Source: Diadema setosum
Taxonomy: Eukaryota > Echinodermata > Echinoidea > Diadematoida > Diadematidae
Direction: 5' to 3'
Assembly: GCA_033980235.1 (NCBI GenBank)
Contig: CM067067.1
Coordinates: 36,466,200-36,530,199 of the forward strand
DNA length: 64,000 nt
The translations under genes were made by a program, and so were the position numbers. Each line of letters starts with the position of its first letter. Position 1 is the stretch's first letter. Under the pieces are notes generated by a model, which did not search any database, was not told where the DNA came from, and saw only the letters and a list, made by a program, of their open reading frames with translations. Below are positions 12,495 to 23,229 of this stretch, piece after piece.

Positions 12495-13300
12495 CACGAT
12501 ATCTTGCTCCTGCGATAATTCTGCCCTGCTTTGGCAAAAGGAAGCAAGTGACATCGAGTACAAATGTTACAAAATTAATGAAGAAAATATGTTTTGGGGT
12601 AGGCCCATCAACATGGAAATTTGTGATGAGAAAAAAATGTCGGTATTCATGTAAGTCATATGGTGATGCATTTATGACAATTCGAAGAATTTTGATATTC
12701 CCATAAAAAACTCATTATTTTGTAACTTGCTTCCTTTTGCCAAAGTATCATAGATTTGTAGCAAATATGAAAAATCTGGCAAAAGGAAGCATGTGACAAT
12801 CATATCATGAGTATATGTTACTCTCTTCCTTTTGCCAAAGTATTTTAGATTGTGTGTAAATATAAATGATTTGGCAAATGGAAGCAAGTGACAATCATAT
12901 CATGAGGTTGTTACTTGCTTCCTTTTGCCAATTTTTTAATGCAATTTTGTGCACTTGCTTCCTTTTGCCACCCGAATATCTCAGAAATGGGCCAAACTTG
13001 TAACTTTTGGACTTTTCAGTTAAATAGAGCATGCCTCAAATATGCCAAATTAATTTTTAAAAAGTCAATATCCATAAAAATGTAACTTGCTTCTTCTGCC
13101 AAAGTAGGGCAGAAATGCTTGGGTCTTATTTTCCTCATGGACCTAGGCTTATGGTAAAGGTTGTGATATAGGGTTTTAGGTTTAGTTTGATGTAAGGATT
13201 GGGATCTGGGTTAGGGTGAGGATTATGTCTGAGGGTAGATTTTCTGCTTGGCTTTGCATGCAAATATTTCATGGGAGCAATTGTCGCAGGAGCAAATGTC
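12495..13300. mobile_element. Composite foldback element with an alternating 18-bp motif
   Basis: The motif ACTTGCTTCCTTTTGCCA, or its reverse complement, occurs near 12530 (rc), 12724 (+), 12778 (rc), 12824 (+), 12873 (rc), 12913 (+), 12953 (+) and, degenerate, 13084 (+). The outer pair lies in longer mirrored arms (CTGCCCTGCTTTGGCA at about 12521; TGCCAAAGTAGGGCAG at about 13098). A further mirrored pair, TTGCTCCTGCGATAATT (about 12504) and AATTGTCGCAGGAGCAA (about 13279), frames a tail that includes degenerate GGTTAGGG-like repeats at 13160-13240. No transposase is visible, so it is a non-autonomous foldback. The exact ends are uncertain. Confidence 0.6.
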
Positions 13301-13309
13301 ATCCAACCT

Positions 13310-14350
13310 TTAATAATAATCATTCCCGAAATAGGGTAAGACTATGCAGATAATCGATTCACAATCAAACCTTTTGCAAGGGATATTATGTTTACGTGTA
13401 TTCATCCATATTTTCATTCCGTCTAAATACATGTTGAAGCAGTGGCATATGTAGTGATTGAGATATAACACAAGTAATCCTAGCTGTCTTTGTTGTTTAT
13501 ACATCATCCTATATGAGAGGCAATGGCTGTTTGCGGATGATACTCGATTTGCCCTCGACATGCCGGGACCAAAACTGACAATAAAAAATATTGGGAGCTG
13601 CTCTTGATTGGCATCGCTTTGTAATGTCAATAGTATGACATGGCACTGAAAAGACTTTAAAAAACACGCAAAGCCAAGGCAGTCATCGGTAGGCACATTC
13701 ATAGTGGCTTCCTGTTCATTGATACCTGGACAAAGATACCTGTCATCGAGACTGTTTTTACGACGCTGCGCAAAATGAAATGGATGGATCTCGGGGTCAG
13801 AGGTCAACACTCTCTTTAGATCTCGCTTGGTCTCTGTTTGTAGGACCTAGTGTCTATCTTTGCTCGTCATCTACCTATTTTACCCTTCTCTTTTCTTCGT
13901 TTACCACCTATGTATTTACCTACAATGTTTTCCTATCTATACCTATCCATATATCTTTCTATCTGTATACCTGTCTGTTTTGTCTTTTTTATTTATTACT
14001 CCATATCTATTCCTGACAGCTTTGTACTACAAAAAAGCGACGCTTAGTAATATAAGTGTTCCAAGTCTTTAATGACGCACTCGTTAAGACCATGGAGTCC
14101 TCTTTCTTTCCTTCGAGACTACACCAAAACCGGATCTTTTATTTTTCTTTCGTCAATGCGACACGATCCCTTTCATTCTTCAGTGGGTGAATAAACGGCT
14201 AAAACATAAGGATTATTACCCCTAAAAAGAAACGCGAGCGAAAGATTGTCGTGGTAGAGGACTATGGGGTCAACTCGCTTCTTTACATAGATGACTTTGG
14301 ACGAAAAAGGAAAAAATAAACGAGACAATGAAATTAAATTATACATATAG
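13310..14350. other. Unique DNA, then T-rich low complexity
   Basis: The minus-strand open frame at 13310-13810 (166 codons) has no recognisable domain, and I cannot support it as a gene. A T/C-rich stretch covers about 13875-14010. Confidence 0.4.
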
Positions 14351-14351
14351 A

Positions 14352-14632
14352 AAGACACAGACAGACAGACAGACAGATATTATATATCATAATAATAATA
14401 TCATATATCATATATATAACATATAATATATAATGTATTATATATCATATATTATGTTATATATTATATATTATATATCACATATTATATATTACATATT
14501 ATATGTTATATATTATATATTATATATATTACATATTATATATTATATTATATATTATATATTATACATTATATATCACATAACATATATTATATATCAT
14601 ATTATGATGTATTATATTATACTATATTCGTT
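14352..14632. repeat. CAGA run and AT minisatellite
   Basis: (CAGA)n at 14355-14377 is followed by about 250 bp of tandem ATATTATATATTAC and TATCATATATTATA units, almost pure A/T. It is self-complementary and could extrude cruciforms. Confidence 0.95.
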
Positions 14633-14984
14633 GTATGTTGGTGGACAGGATAAAAGGAGAAACGCCCTGATGATTGATAACTTGCAGGGTACATGAGTAA
14701 TTGCTAACAAATATTCAGTTAATCAATTTACCACACAATTCCAAACACTGTGCAGAAATATCTTGGTGTATTCATCAAGTGCATTTACGTAGCGAGTTGT
14801 CGCCATGTTTTCATGCACAAGTTTGTCCTGACATAGGAGTACATACTTAGGTGAATGAGCTCAGAAAGAAACCATTCGGTAATGTAGGTGGGAAGTCCAC
14901 TTGGGGTCGCACTGGCTGTAGTGTTGACTGTTATAGCTCATGTAGAAACGTGTTGGGAAGAACACAATCCGAAATGCAAGCTGA

Positions 14985-15086
14985 CAACGGATGAAACATG
15001 CATCAGATCGAGTCAAACGGAAATATTAACACGAACTCTCTTAATAAGACGAGCCCATATCCACTCGGCTATAGGCTTCGGTTGTG
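14985..15086 (-). repeat. Ser/Leu-type tRNA-like sequence (SINE head or pseudogene)
   Basis: On the minus strand TAGCCGAGTGGATATGG (from about 15074) matches the box A region of type II tRNAs (Ser/Leu: GCCGAGTGG). About 55 nt on, TTTGACTCGATC stands where box B and a long variable arm would place it. The stems are degenerate. SINE or pseudogene status is inference. Confidence 0.45.
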
Positions 15087-15099
15087 GCTTTTCCGCTGC

Positions 15100-15420
15100 C
15101 ACGGACAATCAAGACTTACATTTTATTTACTCGTTATAAGATCATGAGCTTAGTGGGGGAGAGAGTAAAGCGTGTCTTGGGTACAGAACAAGACATGGAT
15201 ATACGTGAAAAAGAAAGGCACAGACACCATCGGGACGGAATTGAGGGCTCTTCTGCAATTTTCGGCGAAATATCTGCTAACTGCTCTGTTATTACGCCTG
15301 GTGGAGAAAAGGACGCGTCCTCCATTTAGGAGATACATATCTATTTCTAGCTGGCGTATTTTAGGCGACACAGATATCATTCGCAGTACACGTGTATATG
15401 TCTCCTATAAGCAGATCATA
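15100..15420. other. Low-repeat unique block
   Basis: Mixed-composition sequence with overlapping short frames on both strands and no recognisable domain. It may be regulatory, but no specific motif decides this. Confidence 0.3.
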
Positions 15421-15427
15421 TCTCCCT

Positions 15428-15590
15428 CTTTTTTTCTCTCTCTCTATCTCTCTGCCCGAACTGTGCGTGTATGTGAGTGTGTGTGTGTGCGTTGGTGCGT
15501 GAGCGCGTGCTAGTGTATTTACGCATCTTTAAGTGTGCCTTGTATTTGTGTGTGTGTGCGTGTGTGCGTGTGTGTGACGGAAATCATAAC
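15428..15590. repeat. CT- then GT-rich low complexity
   Basis: TCTCTCTATCTC at 15436 is followed by (GTGTGC)n runs at about 15465-15500 and 15547-15576. Confidence 0.9.
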
Positions 15591-15714
15591 CCGCCGAAAT
15601 TGCTTGCAAGATGCCCCTTCATTTCCCATCCCGCTAATACTCGTCTTCACGAAGCAACTTAATGCATGATGTCGTTTACCGCTGCCTCGGATAGCAATTA
15701 TCAAGCAGTCAGTG

Positions 15715-15870
15715 AGACACTGAGAGAAAGAGATTGAGACAGACAGACAGACAGACAGACAGACTGAGAGAGACAGAGAATGAGAGGGAGAGATGAGAGA
15801 GAGAAAGATAGGAAGACAATGAGAAAGAGAGGGAGGAGGAATTTGAGAGAGACAGAGAGACAGATGAAGA
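15715..15870. repeat. GACA/GAGA purine-rich tract
   Basis: (GACA)5-like at about 15737-15765, then degenerate GAGAGA to 15870. Confidence 0.92.
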
Positions 15871-15879
15871 TGGAAAGAA

Positions 15880-18190
15880 TGAATTTTTAAATTTCCTCTC
15901 TTTATTTTCATCAATCCAAGTATGAATTAAGTGAATATAATATGTTAGGATCTTATATACCCCATAAGAGAAGAATATATATCAAGGTTCTCAAAGCGCT
16001 TTGTTGTTGCTGCTGTCGTTTTTCAATTGTAATCATCAACTAAATTATCGATCATGATGGGACACGTATGTTGAAGCACTCCGGCAACGACTTTGTCGCC
16101 GATGGAAATACCCAACGCGATTTGTACTTACATTATGTCCAATGCACCTGTGTTTGTATTTCGGTAGCATATGTTATGCCTACAATTGCTTTATGAGAAT
16201 ATGCCCGCGTGCTGTGTGACTGCTTTTGGCCTTAAAATAACTAACTTAAAAAAAGAGAGAGAATCTGTAAGTAGCAGAAACACTTTCTTGATGATTATGA
16301 TATAGCAAAGATACTGAATGGATTTTACATACTCACAAGAAGTATTCTTCATTGTGTCCCCTGATGAATTACATACAAGGTTTCTCGATCATAAACATGA
16401 TAAAGGTGAATATGAATGGCGACAATCAATATATAATTTAATATTTACTTTGAGATTTCGTTAATCAAAATTATTCTCCGTAATTTCACCAAGTGTGATC
16501 TTGGGTAGTCAAATACATCATACTGTTTACATTTTGCTAATATCACAAAAAATAGAAAAAAGTTCAAAATCCGGTTCGATACACTTTCTCTTTCTTATAC
16601 CTACAGGCAAAACAGCAGCTCCATTCAGATGGACATTACAGGTACTTACAAAGTACTTACAGGTTATAGCATACCATTAATTTTCATTCTTTTGTACTTT
16701 CAAAGCATTAACACAGTATGTACGGATAATACTCACAGTATTTTCCTATGACAACCTTACCATCCAAAGGGTTTTAATGTGTACCTTCGCTTCTCAGTGT
16801 TGTTGTTTAATTGTTGTGTTCTTTTTTATCAAACATTACACGAGAAAAACACTGTAAGGGGGACAAATCAAAGTGAAATACCTACTATTCACAAACTTTA
16901 TACACTTCACTTCTAACCAGGATTGTACCCGACACAGTAGGACTCCAGTGGCGCCGAGCTACTTGTGCTCATTACATCTGATAACACTGACACAAACACG
17001 GTCTTGGCAAGGCTGTTTACATTTAGTGTAATTATTGTTGGATATTTATTTGATATTGAGGTGAATCTACGTTCATGGTCAACTGCTTTAACAATTTGAT
17101 GCAAAAAATCATTTAACAAAAGCAGCACACCTGAACTTTTATACTGTGTTGCGCAATACACAAAACTGTAATAATAATTATGGTGTGAATCATAACGTTT
17201 CAAAAATTTCGCTGTCTATTGGGTGACGCAATATGTATTTTACATTATGTCACATGATATTTAGCCATTCTAAAAACTTTGCTGACTCTTGAAGAACACT
17301 TTAATGATTTCCTGGTAAGAATAATATCTAGAGATTGCAGTGTGGCTACTCTTTATACTAAATCATTTTCATGATGAAGTCTGAACGACACAAAGAGAGA
17401 CAGACTAACAAACAAAACAAACATCAGACAGCCATTACTCAGCACCAGAACGGGAAGGGGGTGGTGGAAGGGGTGGGGAAGGGGTGAGGAAGGGGCGAGG
17501 AAGGGGAGGGGTGGGGTGAGGGACCAGACTAGAAAGCGGAGGCGACCCCAACTCTGTGTGAATTAGAATATTGATGTCGCATTTATATTCTGAGCACGAG
17601 AGGTTATTAATGGGCACGGGCGATGCGGTGTAATTGTGGTCCACTAACATGTGTTTGTATGTGCAACCATCGATATCTCATTACGCCGAAAAAAAAAACC
17701 CGATGATTAATTTCTCCCAAACTATGGCGCTATTTATTTAACAAATAATCGTATGAAAATATTGATATGTACCGAGATGATCGGCAACAAATAAGATCAC
17801 GACACGGTGATGTATGAGACACTGTCCTTCGCGTTTGTTTATGCTATGCTTACATATTCACCGACAGTGGTGCTTGCATGTAATGTATGACTCTTCGTTC
17901 TTAACCCACATACACTACGATTCAACCTATGGATGACATTATAGGCAAATGATAGGGCAAAAGCGAGCTTTCTTTTATTCAAGCGGCAAATGAAACAATT
18001 ACATAACTTTTATCTGTAACCTCGGTGTTTGACAAACTACATATTTCACTGAGAAGCACTTAGCTCTGGGGAAAAATTAGCTCTGAATTATTAAAAGAAA
18101 TGTAACTAACGTTTAATATTGTACTCCATAAATGTGAATGGTTTGACGTATTCCGAGCCAGTCACACATGAATATATGCATCATATACAT
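15880..18190. other. Unique AT-rich DNA
   Basis: No gene recognised. A purine-rich GGGGTGG block lies at about 17450-17530. Confidence 0.5.
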
Positions 18191-18193
18191 ATA

Positions 18194-18195
<2 letters not shown>

Positions 18196-18250
<55 letters not shown>
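18196..18250. repeat. (TA)n microsatellite, left flank of MITE
   Basis: A long uninterrupted TA run directly abuts the TGTGAC terminus. Confidence 0.97.
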
Positions 18251-18253
<3 letters not shown>

Positions 18254-18930
18254 ACAGTGCACCTCAAAACAAACAAAAAGTCGCAAGATTTGACTTTTTA
18301 GTTAAGACCATATTCTGAAAGACCAGACTTTAATCTTTAAAATGATGTATAACTCAAATCAAATGGACTCTCCTAACCTATCTAAATATTGGAAAGAAAG
18401 CACAAACTCAGGAAAAGTGTGAATTGAGAGAGGCTCTGAAGTACAGTGTCTATTCAAGCGCTTTTCTTTACCAAACCGTGCAGGCTGTGCGATGAATGGG
18501 ACAAAAAACAGGAAGTAAACCACCAGAGTAACAACAATGAAGGGATTATCAGACTAAATTGAAATTAAGCATGCCTCATTAACACATTCTGTCCATAATT
18601 AATGCCAACTTTCAAAGCAGTAGCACTATACTTTCAAAAGTTATTAGAGTTGATAGTGAAGAGTGTGGACAAGGTTTTTCAGAAATGAAAAAGGGATTCG
18701 AAAGACGCACCTAATCACACTATTCTGCCAAATATGTTCGAGATAAACTGCTAAAAAACACACTTTCCTCCCGTTTTATGATACCAAATTTTAGCATCAT
18801 GTAAAAGAAGACACGCTCTTTCAGAAAATATGAAAAAGTCAAGTTCGGCTAGGTTGACCCATGTCACTTATTCTCAGTCCTCACGCAAAATCAGTGTGTG
18901 CGACTTTATGTTCGTTTTGAGGTGCACGGT

Positions 18931-18934
<4 letters not shown>
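18250..18934. mobile_element. 685-bp MITE with about 38-bp TIRs in TA repeats
   Basis: The left end TGTGACAGTGCACCTCAAAA (18250) and the reverse complement of the right end, TGTGACCGTGCACCTCAAAA (to about 18934), match at nearly every base and continue through AAAGTCGCA. Both ends abut (TA)n microsatellites (18196-18250 and 18933-18975). The TA flanks suggest a Tc1/mariner-type mover, which is inference. No transposase frame is present. Confidence 0.8.

Positions 18935-18976
<42 letters not shown>
18933..18976. repeat. (TA)n microsatellite, right flank of MITE
   Basis: A TA run directly abuts the inverted GGTCACA terminus. Confidence 0.97.
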
Positions 18977-18979
<3 letters not shown>

Positions 18980-19730
18980 AACCATCATATATTCATATCT
19001 TTATTTTCTCGTAATAATTTATACCTGGGATGAAGGTGGTTCCCAGTGACATATAGCTCATAAGTCATGAACCATATCATATTATGTACGTATGTTATTT
19101 TATAATAATTCAATGAATTGTTTATGTTGTGTCGTGGAAAAACATGTGTTTACGTCTCAATAAGTAATATATCACATACCTTGCCAAGTACCGAAGTTAC
19201 AGATTAAAAGTTGAGTGATTCTTTCCTTTGTCGCTTGAATATTATGTATATATTTTCAGTACGTAAGCGTAATAACGCAATTACCATTATTGACCATTAA
19301 ATAGTATACGCAGGTGTTGCATACAAAGTAAGTTGTACAACAGAGCTCCTCGTCCTTAAAGTTCTGTTGTTATCACTTGATCATCTTTTCTAAACCTCTG
19401 ACAACGAGAGATTTACAAGTACATAATTTCCTCCACAAGCCCTGCAAATGATTTGATGCTAGTAAAAAAAAAAAAAAAAAAGCATTATAACAGTCGAGTG
19501 ATATTCCATCAGATGCTACTACCAAGTAGCTTCAGACACAAGCTCTTTGCTACTACCATCATTGCTAAACATGCTCCATTATTTGTGACAACAAACGTGG
19601 AATCATAATCGCACAACTGCTATTCAATTTGGCGCTGACGCCATCAGGGGTAAGACATAGTTATTGGCTTACAAAAGTTAAGTGTCGTCCGTTGCATTTC
19701 GGTTTAGTTTAAAATGTCTCACCTTTCCTT
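18980..19730. other. Unique AT-rich DNA
   Basis: No gene is seen. An A-run lies at about 19464-19481. Confidence 0.5.
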
Positions 19731-19731
19731 C

Positions 19732-19866
19732 CCGTTCTCTCCTTCTCTCTCTCCATGTCTTCCTTTCCCGTCTCTTTCTTTACCTCTGTCTATCCCTCTC
19801 AGTCTCTCTTTCCCTGTCTCTCTATCGCTGTCTTTCTTGTTTCCATCTCTCTCTCCTTTTTCCCCT
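19732..19866. repeat. CT-rich low complexity
   Basis: Degenerate TCTCTCTTTCCC repeats. Confidence 0.9.
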
Positions 19867-19869
19867 TTC

Positions 19870-20150
19870 GAGCTTGGCTTTGACACCTGACCTCGCGCCG
19901 GAGAATCTCCGTATTGTGCGGTGAATACCACGCCGGATGGTTGGGCGCTCCTCTTGCGCGGCGTAGCGTGAAACTCACGGGCTTTCAGCGGCAGGCCCCG
20001 GATCAATATCCGAAGAATAACAGTTAGGCGCACGGAACAGCGGCCATCAATGAAGGGAATCATTCGCTATGAAATCATATTTATGACTCTGCGACGCAGC
20101 AATCATCCTATTGATTTAGTACGTCTTGTAGGAATTCAGGCTGGTCCATT
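19870..20150. promoter_or_regulatory. Candidate conserved non-coding element
   Basis: A GC-richer, CpG-containing, low-repeat block following a CT tract contains GGATCAATATCCG, GGGAATCATTCG and CCTATTGATTTAGT motifs. The minus-strand open frame here (about 110 codons) matches no family I know. Regulatory status is inference from composition and context. Confidence 0.25.
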
Positions 20151-20509
20151 GTCACGAATTGTCGATTTCTCCTCCGACGTGTGAATTCGAAAATATATCA
20201 GATGACTTTTGTGGGGTGAAAAGATGCCTTTCTATCTACAAACTTACGAAAATGTATGAAATTATGAAATGAAACTTCTGTATACCTTCACAAATTATGT
20301 TAAAACAGTGCAAACTATCAATATGCATTAATGCCGACCAATACACGCAATTCAGAAAGCCCACATAGTTTGAGCTTTTACCTTCTGGAAACATCTTATT
20401 AACTATCTCAGGTTGTGTAACAGCAGTCATTAAGGGGGATTACCTGTTTAGATCAGCAAAGAATTGAGACACCATAAAATAGAAATGTTTTAACGGGGCT
20501 AATCTCTTG

Positions 20510-20850
20510 CCCCCCCCCCCCCCCCCCCCCGTGTCAGTTTGAGAATTACAAGTGCACAGATGATGATGATATGGCGTGTAATCCAGAGGCAATGGAAAGG
20601 GGGGTGGGCATGGAGCTGCAGACCCCCCCCCCCCCCACACACACACACAAACGCACTTTTAGTGGCTCTAAAAACTATATTAATAGACAAAGGAAACCCA
20701 TGACTTTTGAGAGTTCCCCTCTGAGATTCTTCTCATCGAAAGGCGTGTGTCTCTTTGTGTGTATGTGTGTGTGTGGGGGGGGGGGGGCATTGACCCTTTA
20801 CCTTACCCTATTCCCTGTCTATCCCCCCCCCCACACACACACACGCACAC
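20510..20850. repeat. Cluster of homopolymer C/G and CA/GT runs
   Basis: C21 at 20510-20530, a C-run plus (CA)n at about 20623-20648, GT then G-run at about 20758-20787, and a C-run plus (CA)n at about 20823-20845. The frames crossing it are artefacts. Confidence 0.95.
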
Positions 20851-21179
20851 TCACACATCCTCATACACCCGGCCCCTGTAGTAAAAGAGCATTAAGATTA
20901 ATAGTGGAATAATAGTTTTACTGGACTAGACATCAGTGAATGAGACTTCTTGAAATAATATGCATTATTATTTCAGGTAAAAATACATTCTGTTTCGCTC
21001 TCCTGTGTATAGAAATTGTCTCAAACAATGATAATTATTAACGATCGAGCAGCATAGGAGATAAGGAGCACACCGAAAGCTAAGAGAGAAAACTAATAAC
21101 AAATGGATGACAAGACACATCATGACGCATACTCACACAAATGGCAATAACCCCTCTCTTCCCTGATATTTATCCTATC

Positions 21180-21420
21180 CGCCGATACATTATTGATACA
21201 TTCATGTGCGTGATATGTATAGCCACACCACTCGCGTTCGAAGCTGTGGGACTAAAGGGAAACGCCGCGCGCCTCGGCACCGTTCGGCGACGTGATGGCA
21301 CAAGGAGCGAACCTCGCGGATACCATTAAAAGATTATCCGAAGACATTGATTTATAGCCGTATCTGCGGCCAATTTGAATGAAATAAGGTTTTGATAAAG
21401 TTGATTATGCCCTATGGTTG
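21180..21420. promoter_or_regulatory. Candidate conserved non-coding element
   Basis: A CpG-rich core (GCCGCGCGCCTCGGCACCG) passes into CCATTAAAAGATTATCC, ACATTGATTTATAGCC and GGCCAATTTGAATGAA. Homeodomain-type and CCAAT motifs in unique DNA suggest an enhancer. Unproven. Confidence 0.28.
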
Positions 21421-21756
21421 GTGTTCGTTCAGAGGATTTGCTTGCTTTTTTTTTCCTTTCCTTTTTTTTTTGGTACCCCCTGCGTTTAGCCAGTGTTCGG
21501 CGGGTACGGGTTGCTATCAGCGCCCCCGAAACTTGGCTTTTGATTACAGCTAGCTCGAGACATCTTCACGTAATGAATGAACATGAAAATCTCGTTTCTT
21601 CCTTTTCGTGCCCCGTTACTTCTATCCATCCCCTGTCAATGCACGCGCTTCGATGTAGGTCGTATGCACGCATGCACTTATATATGTATCAAGTACAAAT
21701 GATTATTCCTTTACAATTCGTCAGTGCATTTTATATTACAAGTGTATGTATGTGTC

Positions 21757-21782
21757 TATTTGTGTGTGTGTGTGGTGTGTTG

Positions 21783-21841
<59 letters not shown>
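21757..21841. repeat. (GT)n microsatellite
   Basis: Two long GT runs with short interruptions. Confidence 0.97.
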
Positions 21842-21842
<1 letters not shown>

Positions 21843-21849
21843 TTAATTG

Positions 21850-22980
21850 CAACATCAATTTTGGCATTACTGTTGATGAACTAAAAATATGTTGAAGTGA
21901 TCAGGAGCAATCAATTTTGCCACATGCTCAGCTCATTGAGAATAAATTTTAAAAAAATGGGGGGGGGGGGGGAGGGGAGAAGGGCCTGTGAGGGGTGAAT
22001 GTGTCAATCATTACATCTTAACTGAAAACAGTTTAGTTTTTTTTTTTCTCTCTCTCTTTTCGTGCTCACATTCATACGATCATTTAGACATGAAAGAGAG
22101 AGAGAGTATGCGAGCGATTTGTTATTGGTACCCCCAAAAATGCACATTTGCAGGTATGTGTTTTGATCCAGTCACTGGTGTCACAATCGACAATGCAACA
22201 CGAGAGACCCATATTAAGGGGTAGGACCTACCCATTAAGGGAATCGTTGTGATTAAAAAAAAAAGGGACGAGGGATGAAATTATTCAGCAAGTTTGACCC
22301 GAAGTTTGTTACTCTGTGGCTCACCGTCAACTTCTTATTCGAGCGCTTCTTTATATAAAGCTAGGTCTCTCTGGAGGTAAAAATGTCTAAAATGCCAAAA
22401 ATTTCCCGCCCATTTTCATAAGCCCATAATTCTCGCGGTCTAGTGGCTGATACATGCACACTCTCTCAGAAAGCGCTTCATGGGAAAATATCTAGTGAAT
22501 ATGTAGGCCTACACCCATATATATGCATGTTCCGAGAGAAAATGATAATGTTGGTATGACGGTTAACACTGGTTAGTACGCCAGATAAGTGATGTTTAAT
22601 GCATTGAATTTGGTTAAACGAAAGGCGCCCGTAACTTGTCTTCCAAATGTTTTGGTTTTGACAAGACAAAATTGTCAATTTCCCAACCCCACTGTTACCA
22701 GGGTTATAACTTAGGAAAATTCCCTACAGTAAACAAACGAAAGAGAGAAAAAGAGAGTATTAAGTGTACTATTTCTGCAGTATTTGTGGAATTACATAAT
22801 GTAGCCAAGTGTACATGGGAAAAACAGTTCCTCTCGCAGCACATCAATTGCAGTGACTGTGTGTAATGTAATAATACATAGTCATTACAAATGGCATGTA
22901 TTTGACATCAAATGTAAACGTATAATAATGAATTGTAATATCAAACTGTGGATAACATTCACATCGACCAATGCCTAATC
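21850..22980. other. Unique AT-rich DNA
   Basis: A G-run at about 21959-21972 and a T/CT run at about 22028-22060. No gene or element recognised. Confidence 0.5.
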
Positions 22981-22984
22981 TGTA

Positions 22985-23225
22985 AACCGAAGAACTGAAG
23001 AACACGGCCACATGAAGTCTTCCATTCGCCTGTGCGTATATTGCACTCGATTTATTGACGCGTATACGTAAAACACACCGAGTTCGCCAGCTACAAAACA
23101 TTACGGGACGAGAAGACCGCTTTACGTGGCGTAATGATATCTGCGTATTGCGTAAATTAATTATGTTACTGGGTCGGGCAGAACGCAAACAATAGTCGCA
23201 CCACCTTTGTTTACTGCAGATGCAA
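22985..23225. promoter_or_regulatory. Candidate conserved non-coding element
   Basis: A low-repeat block contains CGATTTATTGACGCG (posterior-Hox/Cdx-like TTTATTG), CGTAAATTAATTATG (homeodomain) and CACCTTTGTTTACTGC (overlapping Sox- and Fox-like sites). Motifs are seen; enhancer function is inferred. Confidence 0.3.
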
Positions 23226-23229
23226 TTTT

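Noticed and set aside
14888..15139. Frame opening GSPLGVALA, resembling the reverse transcriptase motif GSPLS
   Set aside because: The match stops after a few residues, there is no YxDD motif nearby, the start is GTG, and the segment overlaps a tRNA-like sequence.
20440..20690. Gly/Pro-rich frames near 20.5 kb
   Set aside because: They read through C21 and other homopolymer runs.
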